DNA of 5,921 bases from Actinomycetota bacterium (GTDB taxonomy: Bacteria > Actinomycetota > Actinomycetes > Nanopelagicales > Nanopelagicaceae), in the NCBI GenBank assembly GCA_947488645.1, contig CANLAC010000073.1, positions 1 through 5,921 on the forward strand, given 5' to 3'. The stretch's first letter is position 1; every line of letters begins with the position of its first letter. The notes beneath the pieces are model-generated. The model saw only the letters and a program-made list of their open reading frames with translations, ran no database searches and had not been told where the DNA came from. Position numbers and translations under genes: made by a program. This document shows positions 1 through 5,921 of the stretch, in pieces.

Positions 1-434
1 GCACCGGCTGAAGCCTTTCGTCCTAAATCTAAAAACAAGGACTTAACGAAATCCTCTTTTTCAGCTTCCTTCTTTAAGGGATCACATGCAACTATTTCTG
101 GCTGTGCTTTTTTAATCGCATCTAGAAGCGCTTTGCCTTTAACTCCACCTTTGTGAACAAAGATAACTGTTGTAGTTGGATCAGGTTGCCCGATATAACG
201 AGTAATTTCATCGCGATTATCTTCAGGTAAATCTTGTAAGTCACGGATGATTAATGCGCGGCGCTCAGAAAACAATGAGGGCGCTAGTGCATCGGCAATA
301 TCGCCAACAATTGTGTCGGCTGCAAACAAAGTAGTCACTTCAGCATTTTCATCTTTTAGCTGGGCATTTAATTTTGTTAACGCACGATCCGCTAAAGCAG
401 ATTCAGAGCCAAGGATCAAATACAACGCATTCAT
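1..434 (-). CDS. holA: DNA polymerase III subunit delta, N-terminal part (3' end beyond the window)
   Basis: HolA is the delta subunit of the clamp loader, which opens the beta sliding clamp and helps place it on primed DNA. The frame is open from an ATG at 434 to the window edge, giving 144 residues plus two bases of the next codon. Visible family features are the N-terminal LILGSE segment (residues 6-11, where clamp-loader ATPases carry a P-loop but delta does not), the LFSERRALIIRD strand region (54-65), and HKGGVKGKAL (94-103), followed by a short acidic/basic stretch (DPLKKEAEKEDF, 118-129). A full delta subunit is usually about 320-340 aa, so over half is missing, only because of the window edge. 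The start is supported by a strong Shine-Dalgarno sequence (AGGGGGAG) just upstream. The gene follows comEC by 10 nt, a common bacterial arrangement. In other genomes rpsT often lies next, but that cannot be seen here. The identification rests on motif recognition without alignment. Confidence 0.88.
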   Translation of the reverse strand, partial: MNALYLILGSESALADRALTKLNAQLKDENAEVTTLFAADTIVGDIADALAPSLFSERRALIIRDLQDLPEDNRDEITRYIGQPDPTTTVIFVHKGGVKGKALLDAIKKAQPEIVACDPLKKEAEKEDFVKSLFLDLGRKASAG

Positions 435-438
435 TGCA

Positions 439-446
439 CTCCCCCT
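439..446 (-). promoter_or_regulatory. holA Shine-Dalgarno, overlapping the comEC stop codon
   Basis: On the minus strand the sequence AGGGGGAG ends 4 nt before the holA ATG at 434. The comEC stop codon TAG (447-445) supplies the first bases of this site. A ribosome terminating on comEC would therefore sit on the holA ribosome binding site, which suggests coupled or reinitiating translation. The site is seen directly; coupling is inference. Confidence 0.7.
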
Positions 447-2619
447 AGCTCCAGTAGAACAACCTAATTGTTCCCTTACTTTTGCGAACCCGCAGATGAT
501 GCTCTTTGGCCTTTATGGCCACTGCGCCATCTATGTCTGTTCGAACAACTTGCGTGCCGAGTCTAGTCAATGAGGCAATAGTTTCTGGTGCGGGGTGGCC
601 ATACGAGTTCTTAGCCCCAACGCTTATCACCGCTATTTGGGCTGACAAAGCCTGCATTAGTTCTTGATCCTGATACTTGGAACCGTGATGGCACACCTTA
701 TATATGTCCACCGCACGAACCGAACCCAGAATTTCATGTTGGGCAGGTGGTTCAAGATCACCCGCCGTGAACATGCTCCAATCAGCTGTGGTGACAAGCA
801 TTGCGATACTTGAGTTATTAATTTGCGAGCCATCTCCTGGCATTGATTCAAAGTTTTTACTTGTATTTTCAGGCCAAAGGATTTCAAATTGAATGCCTGC
901 AATTTGGGAAACCAAACCTTTTTGCACTGTAACAACTTCACTCCCACGCAAAAGCTTTAAGGCGTGCGTGCTTTCCAGTAAAGGTTCTAGGTTGTTGCTG
1001 ATCCAAACCTGACCAACTCGTCGTGATTGTAAAAGACCGGACAATCCCCCAACGTGGTCGGCATGAAAGTGAGACAAAATAAGAAGCGGAATCTCTTTAA
1101 TACCTAAATTTCGAAGACACTTATTTTCTGCCACAGGATCTGGTCCGACATCAATCACAATTCCTCGACCGTGATGCAAGTTAATAACCATGGAATCGCC
1201 CTGTCCAATATCACAGTTTGCGATTTGCCAATCACCTGCTGGCCAACGTTGTAACCAAGTTAGCGAAAGAATAATGACAAGGATGACGGCTGTGCTGCGA
1301 CGCCAACTTTTCTTGAACAACCAGAGAAATCCCACCAAGAATGCCACTATTGCAAAACCAATAGATCCATTATGAATTGTTAGCACCGGAAACTCTGAAC
1401 TCCAATGCGCAATAGCTGCAATTGCCCCTGCTGGAACTCTGATGATGTAGATCAAAACTGATGTCAAAACTGGAGCAAAAGGCGACACCAACGCCCCAAT
1501 AAAGCCAACGATCGTTATAGGAGCAACAAATGGTGCTGCAAGTAGGTTGGCAAAAATACTCATAGGCGATAGATAGCCAGACAGAGCAACCAAAATAGGA
1601 GAGCAAAATACGATTGCGGCAATCGGGGGTGCTAGAGCACCCGCTAGCTTTTTATGGGTTGGTAGATGGTTCTCAATAACCGGTGCAAATAGAAGTAGCC
1701 CTGCTGTGGCCATAACAGAGAGAGCAAAACCTGCATCTCGAGATTGCCAGGGATCTGCGAGGACAACAGCTGCGATTGCAAACCCTAAGGCTGGCAATGA
1801 ATCAGTTTTGCGTTTAGTTGCATAAGCCGATAACAAAACCGCTGCCATTGCTGCGGCTCGCAGAACCGACGGTGATGGCCTAACTAAAGCAATAAAGCAG
1901 GTTAAAGCAATTGCTGTTGCGATCATTCGATACTTAGTGCGCCGAATCAGAAACTGCATGCACCACAAAACAAAGCTAGAAACTATTGCAAAATTCGCCC
2001 CACTTACGGCAACCAAGTGCGTGAGACCAGATCTTTTCATTTGATCTTTGAACTGCGTGGTTTGCTTAGACGTATCACCAAGCACCATTCCGGGTATCAA
2101 TGCCCCAGCATCACCAGCGCCTGAATGTGTGCGCAATCCTGTTCTAATGGCGCCGAGCGCAGATGCCCACCGTGAAGGCGGCGTTACCACTTCCATTTCC
2201 TTATCAACGAGTAACATCGCAGCAACTCGTGATTCATTAGTTTCAACTACCCGAGCAATTGCTCTAATTGTTTGACCCGGAAGTAGTTCAACCCTTTGCT
2301 GTGAAATGATTCGCACTGGAACGCGCAATTGAAAGTGTTTCTTGTCGATATCAAATGCCAATAATCTGGCGGTAAATGAATACTTTCCAGTCAAACTTTG
2401 ACTCGGATCTGTCATTATCTGGGCAGTGAAATCAACCTGCGAATCAAAGTGTTGGGCGATTGCAGAGCTCTCTAGCGACGCCTGTCGGATAGACATTGCT
2501 GTAGCACCAACAAGAATAGCTACGATAAAAACTAGAAATCGGGCTCTCCGAAACCCAAGCGGAATCAGTATGAGCGCAGCTATACAAATACGCCAAGGTG
2601 AAACAGCACTTTGCAACAA
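445..2619 (-). CDS. comEC: ComEC/Rec2 family DNA uptake channel with C-terminal metallo-beta-lactamase domain
   Basis: ComEC is the polytopic inner-membrane protein through which single-stranded DNA enters during natural transformation. Numbered from the TTG at 2619 (724 aa), there are N-terminal hydrophobic segments (about 10-45), a soluble region resembling DUF4131 (about 50-150), and the Competence domain (about 170-440) with VLGD (179-182) and GLTHLVAVSGANF (198-210) followed by many membrane segments. The C-terminal metallo-beta-lactamase domain (about 465-700) has DIGQGDS (470-476), an intact metal-binding HFHADH (517-522), GD (Asp621), CHHGS (643-647) and GHP (His675), so the predicted hydrolase site looks complete. 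Length is in the usual ComEC range and no frameshift is seen. The start is uncertain: 2619 is the first conventional start codon, but the same frame is open upstream with a plausible N-terminus (DYRGVALGVALWSGALL), and the true start is probably an ATT at 2667 (740 aa). The gene lies between comEA and holA on the same strand. Family assignment is firm; transformation ability is inferred. Confidence 0.95.
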   Translation of the reverse strand: MLQSAVSPWRICIAALILIPLGFRRARFLVFIVAILVGATAMSIRQASLESSAIAQHFDSQVDFTAQIMTDPSQSLTGKYSFTARLLAFDIDKKHFQLRVPVRIISQQRVELLPGQTIRAIARVVETNESRVAAMLLVDKEMEVVTPPSRWASALGAIRTGLRTHSGAGDAGALIPGMVLGDTSKQTTQFKDQMKRSGLTHLVAVSGANFAIVSSFVLWCMQFLIRRTKYRMIATAIALTCFIALVRPSPSVLRAAAMAAVLLSAYATKRKTDSLPALGFAIAAVVLADPWQSRDAGFALSVMATAGLLLFAPVIENHLPTHKKLAGALAPPIAAIVFCSPILVALSGYLSPMSIFANLLAAPFVAPITIVGFIGALVSPFAPVLTSVLIYIIRVPAGAIAAIAHWSSEFPVLTIHNGSIGFAIVAFLVGFLWLFKKSWRRSTAVILVIILSLTWLQRWPAGDWQIANCDIGQGDSMVINLHHGRGIVIDVGPDPVAENKCLRNLGIKEIPLLILSHFHADHVGGLSGLLQSRRVGQVWISNNLEPLLESTHALKLLRGSEVVTVQKGLVSQIAGIQFEILWPENTSKNFESMPGDGSQINNSSIAMLVTTADWSMFTAGDLEPPAQHEILGSVRAVDIYKVCHHGSKYQDQELMQALSAQIAVISVGAKNSYGHPAPETIASLTRLGTQVVRTDIDGAVAIKAKEHHLRVRKSKGTIRLFYWS

Positions 2620-2664
2620 AGCGCCAGACCACAGAGCAACCCCTAGTGCTACTCCTCTGTAATC

Positions 2665-2669
2665 AATTA
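2665..2669 (-). promoter_or_regulatory. comEA stop / probable comEC ATT start overlap
   Basis: On the minus strand these five bases read TAATT. TAA is the comEA stop and ATT, sharing one A with it, is in the comEC frame. This matches the classical TAATG coupled stop/start overlap with the last G replaced by T. AGGA lies 4 nt before the ATT. No ATG, GTG or TTG occurs in the comEC frame between the end of comEA and the TTG at 2619. Use of ATT as the start is inference. Confidence 0.4.
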
Positions 2670-3275
2670 GATCCTGACTTTTGCTTTGATTTGCGCGAAT
2701 TTTGCTGCACCAATTCCGCTCACCTTTTGTAGATCATCAATAGTTAAGAAGGATCCATTAATCTTTCGGTAATCGACAATGCGCTGTGCAATAACAGGTC
2801 CCACGCCATCTAAAGCGTCTAATTGCCGGGCAGTTGCTCTGTTGATGTTTATTGGTCCAGAACGTACCGCTTTTGAAACCCGCACACCATTGCGATTAAC
2901 AACTGTTGAGTCAACGTAGATCTGTTCGCCATCATTTAAAACACGAGCAAGATTAATTGTGCTCAAATCAGCCCCCGGCGCACTATCTCCTGCTGCTTTG
3001 ATCGCATCGATGACTCTGGACTTTCCGGTCAATGTGTAAACGCCTGGCTTATTTACCGCCCCTGTTACATCAACAAAGATCTCAGGCTCGGTAATTGTTA
3101 TTGGAATAACTTCCATCGCCTCGTCAGGTTGTGAATTACCACGTGCAACTATGAAAACTGAGAGCACAAGGATTAGAGAGCCAATAATTAATAGTGCTCT
3201 TTTTTGTCTTTGGGAATAGTGAAGATCAAACCACCAATTTCGTAAAGATTCGAAGGCATCGCGTAGCTGTTCCAT
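2667..3275 (-). CDS. comEA: ComEA family membrane-anchored DNA-binding protein
   Basis: ComEA binds incoming double-stranded DNA at the outer face of the membrane and passes it to ComEC. The 202-aa product has a short cytoplasmic N-terminus with basic residues (SQRQKR, 21-26), a single membrane anchor (about 27-44), a SLBB-type domain (about 64-124, with VDVTGAVNKPGVYTL at 68-82), and a C-terminal pair of helix-hairpin-helix motifs (about 141-202). The latter contains ININRATARQLDAL, LDGVGP (155-160) and VSGIGA (185-190), the usual sequence-nonspecific DNA-backbone binder. The size and domain order match Gram-positive ComEA. The ATG at 3275 is the chosen start because the membrane anchor follows directly, although no good Shine-Dalgarno precedes it. 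The gene begins 46 nt after leuS ends, and its TAA stop touches the probable comEC start. All domains look complete. A late-competence role is family knowledge; expression here is unknown. Confidence 0.93.
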   Translation of the reverse strand: MEQLRDAFESLRNWWFDLHYSQRQKRALLIIGSLILVLSVFIVARGNSQPDEAMEVIPITITEPEIFVDVTGAVNKPGVYTLTGKSRVIDAIKAAGDSAPGADLSTINLARVLNDGEQIYVDSTVVNRNGVRVSKAVRSGPININRATARQLDALDGVGPVIAQRIVDYRKINGSFLTIDDLQKVSGIGAAKFAQIKAKVRI

Positions 3276-3321
3276 TACCGAATTGTGATTTGCAGGCTAA
3301 GAGCCCAGATGTGTTACCTAA

Positions 3322-5811
3322 TTAATTGTTGATAACGATATTTACGAGCTTTGGAGCGCGTGTGATGACCTTATTCACGCTTGCTCCAGCCAGTGCTTCA
3401 ACAACACTTGGCAAGGTAAGTGCCGCCTTTTCTAGGTCGGCATCGGAAATTGTTGGGGAGACATCAAGTCGATCTTTGATCTTTCCGTTGATTTGAATAA
3501 CTGCAGTAACTGCATCTGCCACAAGTAGCTTTTCATCAACTACTGGCCAACCAGCAAGTGCAACACATGGCTTATGGCCTAGGCGTTCCCACATCTCTTC
3601 TGCCGTAAAGGGAGCAACGAGTGAAACCATAATTGCAACTGCCTCTACCGCTTCGCGAACTGCAGGATCTGCAGCCCCACAGCCAGAATCAATCGCTTTA
3701 CGTGTGGCATTAACAAGTTCCATCACACGAGCAACTGCAACGTTAAATCGGAATGATTCAACTGCAAAAGATGCATCATGCAACGCTTTATGTGTTGCCT
3801 TACGTAATCCAAGATCACCCTTACTGAAATCAACACCTGGGGCACTTGTTACATCCCCAGATAATCTCCAAGCACGAGTTAGGAACTTAACTGAACCAGA
3901 TGGTGAAACATCTGACCAATCAACATCATCTTCTGGCGGACCAGCAAAAACCATTGAGAGACGAATTGCATCAACGCCATGATTTTCAAGCTCATCCGAG
4001 AGTCTTACTAAGTTACCGCGGCTCTTAGACATTGCAGAGCCATCCATGACGACCATTCCTTGGTTGAGCAAACGTGTGAAGGGTTCATTGAAATCAACCA
4101 TTCCCATGTCATTCAAAACCTTTGTGAAGAAACGGCTATAGAGAAGGTGCAAGATCGCGTGTGTTACGCCACCAACATATTGATCTACTGGCAGCCACGT
4201 ATCAATACTCTTTTTGGAAAATGGCTCAGTTGCATTTGTTGGGTCTGCATAACGTAGGTAGTACCAGGATGAATCAACGAACGTATCCATCGTGTCTGTA
4301 TCGCGCTTTGCATCCCCAGAACACTTAGGGCACTTAACGTTTACCCAATCAGTTGCAGCACCCAGTGGTGATGTTCCCTTTGGCTTTAAATCTAAACCTT
4401 CAGCATTTGGCAGGGTCAACGGAAGTTGATCTGCAGGTACCGGTACTTCTCCACATGATGGGCAGTGAATGATTGGAATTGGTGTGCCCCAGTAGCGCTG
4501 GCGTGAAACTAACCAATCGCGCAAACGATAGTTACGAGCCGCCGCGCCTTTGCCATCTGCTTCTAACTTCTTATTGATCGCAGCGATTGCATCAGCCTTG
4601 TTTAAACCATTCAAAATATCTGAGTTAACAAGCTTGCCGTCTCCGCCCGTTGCAACACCCGTTGCATTGGGATCCTCTTCGCCAGTCTCAACAACTACGC
4701 GAACAGGTAACTTCATAGCTCTAGCAAAATCTAAGTCGCGCTGATCATGTGCTGGAACAGCCATAATCGCGCCAGTTCCATAATCGGCCAACACGTAATC
4801 ACTTGCCCAGATAGGTAGCTTTTCACCGTTTACCGGGTTAATTGCATAACGATTTAAGAACACACCGCTCTTTGGACGATCAGTTGCAAGACGATCAATA
4901 TCACTGGCCGCCTTGATTGTCTCCAAATACTTTACAAACTCTGCTTCAACGCCAGTTCCCTGAACAAGCTCTGCTGCTAACTCACTATCAACTGCAACCA
5001 CCATAAACGTCGCACCATAAAGAGTGTCTGGACGGGTTGTGTAAATTGTTATCGGCTCGCTGCGACCTTCAATTTCAAAATTAACATTTGCACCGGTGGA
5101 ACGCCCGATCCAGTTGCGCTGCATTGTTAGCACCTTGTCAGGCCAATGACCTTCTAGCTGTGCCATGTCATCTAGTAAGCGGTCTGCGTAATCAGTAATC
5201 TTGAAATACCACTGATTCAATTTCTTCTTCGTAACAGTTGAATCACAACGCTCACACAGTCCCGCAACAACTTGCTCGTTTGCCAAAACTGTCTGGCAAC
5301 CAGGACACCAGTTAACCGCTGAATCTTTTCGATATGCCAAGCCACGTTCGTAGAACTTTAGGAATAACCACTGGTTCCATTTGTAATACTCAGGGTCGCA
5401 TGTGTTAAAAACTCGATCCCAATCAAATGAACATGCATAGCGACGCATTGAAGCTTTTTGTACTTCAATGTTTTCATAGGTCCAAATGCGGGGATCTGAA
5501 TTACGTTTGATTGCTGCATTTTCAGCCGGTAATCCAAATGCATCCCATCCAATTGGGTGCATAACGTTGAAACCTTTTTGTGCCCAGTAGCGAGCGATTA
5601 CATCGCCGAGCGCATATGCCTCAGCATGACCCATGTGAAGATCACCAGATGGATACGGGAACATATCCAATACGTATTTTTTTTCACGTGTGTCATCTGC
5701 GCGACCAGATTTAAATGGTTGCAGTTGATCCCAAACGGGCAGCCATTTTTCCTGCACGTAGGCAAAGTCGTATGCCGCGTGCTCGCGCTCATCATTCACG
5801 TTGTTATTCAT
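3322..5811 (-). CDS. leuS: Leucyl-tRNA synthetase
   Basis: LeuS is a cytoplasmic class Ia synthetase that attaches leucine to tRNA-Leu using ATP and removes mischarged amino acids by editing. From the ATG at 5811 it is 829 aa, normal for the bacterial enzyme. Domains in order are: the Rossmann catalytic core with the HIGH signature as HMGH (59-62); a zinc-ribbon-like module (Cys169, Cys172, Cys186, Cys189); the CP1 editing domain with TTRPDT (258-263) and HDQRD (355-359); a second cysteine pair set (Cys450/453 and Cys494/497); the KMSKS loop as AMSKS (593-597); then the anticodon-binding helical domain and a C-terminal domain ending in KLVNIVINN. The first Lys of KMSKS is Ala. The frame is open farther upstream to 5856, but that extension is tRNA sequence, so the ATG at 5811 is chosen. 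It lies 3 nt after tRNA-Ala and has no Shine-Dalgarno. No frameshift is seen. comEA follows 46 nt downstream, probably on the same transcript. Confidence 0.97.
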   Translation of the reverse strand: MNNNVNDEREHAAYDFAYVQEKWLPVWDQLQPFKSGRADDTREKKYVLDMFPYPSGDLHMGHAEAYALGDVIARYWAQKGFNVMHPIGWDAFGLPAENAAIKRNSDPRIWTYENIEVQKASMRRYACSFDWDRVFNTCDPEYYKWNQWLFLKFYERGLAYRKDSAVNWCPGCQTVLANEQVVAGLCERCDSTVTKKKLNQWYFKITDYADRLLDDMAQLEGHWPDKVLTMQRNWIGRSTGANVNFEIEGRSEPITIYTTRPDTLYGATFMVVAVDSELAAELVQGTGVEAEFVKYLETIKAASDIDRLATDRPKSGVFLNRYAINPVNGEKLPIWASDYVLADYGTGAIMAVPAHDQRDLDFARAMKLPVRVVVETGEEDPNATGVATGGDGKLVNSDILNGLNKADAIAAINKKLEADGKGAAARNYRLRDWLVSRQRYWGTPIPIIHCPSCGEVPVPADQLPLTLPNAEGLDLKPKGTSPLGAATDWVNVKCPKCSGDAKRDTDTMDTFVDSSWYYLRYADPTNATEPFSKKSIDTWLPVDQYVGGVTHAILHLLYSRFFTKVLNDMGMVDFNEPFTRLLNQGMVVMDGSAMSKSRGNLVRLSDELENHGVDAIRLSMVFAGPPEDDVDWSDVSPSGSVKFLTRAWRLSGDVTSAPGVDFSKGDLGLRKATHKALHDASFAVESFRFNVAVARVMELVNATRKAIDSGCGAADPAVREAVEAVAIMVSLVAPFTAEEMWERLGHKPCVALAGWPVVDEKLLVADAVTAVIQINGKIKDRLDVSPTISDADLEKAALTLPSVVEALAGASVNKVITRAPKLVNIVINN

Positions 5812-5814
5812 ATG

Positions 5815-5887
5815 TGGAGCTAAGGGGATTTGAACCCCTGACCCCCTGCATGCCATGCAGGTGCGCTACCAGCTGCGCTATAGCCCC
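5815..5887 (-). tRNA. tRNA-Ala (anticodon GGC)
   Basis: The minus strand folds into a complete 73-nt cloverleaf. It has a 7-bp acceptor stem (GGGGCTA with TAGCTCC), a D stem GCGC/GCGC, an anticodon stem CCTGC/GCAGG around the loop ATGGCAT (anticodon GGC at 5854-5852), a five-base variable region, and a T arm AGGGG-TTCAAAT-CCCCT. The acceptor stem contains the G3:U70 wobble pair, the main identity element for alanine, and the discriminator base is A73. CCA is not encoded: the bases after A73 are CAT, directly followed by the leuS ATG. The tRNA would therefore need 3' end cleavage and CCA addition. It reads GCC and GCU codons. Confidence 0.97.
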
Positions 5888-5906
5888 GATTTTCGTGCGA
5901 GTGCAG

Positions 5907-5912
5907 ACCTTA
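5907..5912 (-). promoter_or_regulatory. Possible -10 element for the tRNA-Ala / leuS transcript
   Basis: The minus-strand hexamer TAAGGT fits the loose TAnnnT actinobacterial -10 pattern and lies 19 nt before the tRNA 5' end. It would start transcription near 5900 and leave a leader of about a dozen bases for RNase P removal. A -35 element would fall beyond the right edge and cannot be tested. Such hexamers are common by chance. Confidence 0.25.
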
Positions 5913-5921
5913 CCGCATCTG

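Noticed and set aside
247..573. Plus-strand open frame of 108 codons
   Set aside because: It runs antisense across holA and the comEC end, both clearly coding on the minus strand, and shows no recognisable domain or ribosome binding site.
2444..2632. Alternative minus-strand frame beginning with GTG at 2632 as the comEC start
   Set aside because: It is in a different frame from ComEC and ends after 62 codons without any conserved motif.
3276..3321. Possible terminator in the leuS-comEA gap (GGCT-CTT-AGCC)
   Set aside because: The stem is only 4 bp and no T-run follows it, so an intrinsic terminator is not supported.
5677..5684. Run of eight A on the coding strand near the leuS start, a possible slippage site
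   Set aside because: It encodes the Lys pair after Glu43 in an intact frame that continues into conserved sequence. Slippage is conceivable, but nothing else supports programmed frameshifting.
5557..5823. Plus-strand open frame of 88 codons opposite the leuS start and the tRNA end
   Set aside because: It is antisense to the conserved HMGH region of leuS; its openness is explained by leuS codon composition.
5812..5856. In-frame extension of leuS to an ATG at 5856
   Set aside because: This ATG is in the anticodon loop of tRNA-Ala and the extension translates tRNA sequence; LeuS begins naturally at 5811.

Overview
The window carries one minus-strand gene block. In transcription order (right to left) it holds tRNA-Ala(GGC), leuS, comEA, comEC and the 5' part of holA. 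Every gene is recognisable from conserved motifs. I see no mobile element, CRISPR array, prophage piece or plus-strand gene. Intergenic gaps are small: 3 nt tRNA-leuS, 46 nt leuS-comEA, about 0 to 47 nt comEA-comEC depending on the comEC start, and 10 nt comEC-holA. No gene-free stretch exceeds 50 nt.

Organism (inference): the order leuS-comEA-comEC-holA, a tRNA gene without encoded CCA, an apparently moderate GC content and very tight packing fit a streamlined actinobacterium. A freshwater acI-type lineage (Nanopelagicales) is my best guess. This rests on gene order and general appearance, not on a database comparison.

Layout and function: LeuS charges tRNA-Leu. ComEA is a membrane-anchored DNA-binding protein, and ComEC is the membrane channel with a metallo-beta-lactamase domain that carries single-stranded DNA inward during natural transformation. 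HolA is the delta subunit of the DNA polymerase III clamp loader and runs off the left edge. The compact same-strand layout suggests one transcript starting upstream of the tRNA, because almost no room is left for separate promoters except in the 46-nt leuS-comEA gap.

Most notable points: (1) the leuS ATG lies only 3 nt after the tRNA-Ala 3' end, so 3' processing of the tRNA would leave an almost leaderless leuS mRNA; (2) comEC has no conventional start codon where its reading frame and N-terminal sequence suggest it begins, but a TAATT stop/start overlap with comEA points to an ATT start; (3) the LeuS KMSKS loop reads AMSKS. I found no convincing undescribed system; these are local curiosities in a conserved housekeeping and competence locus.
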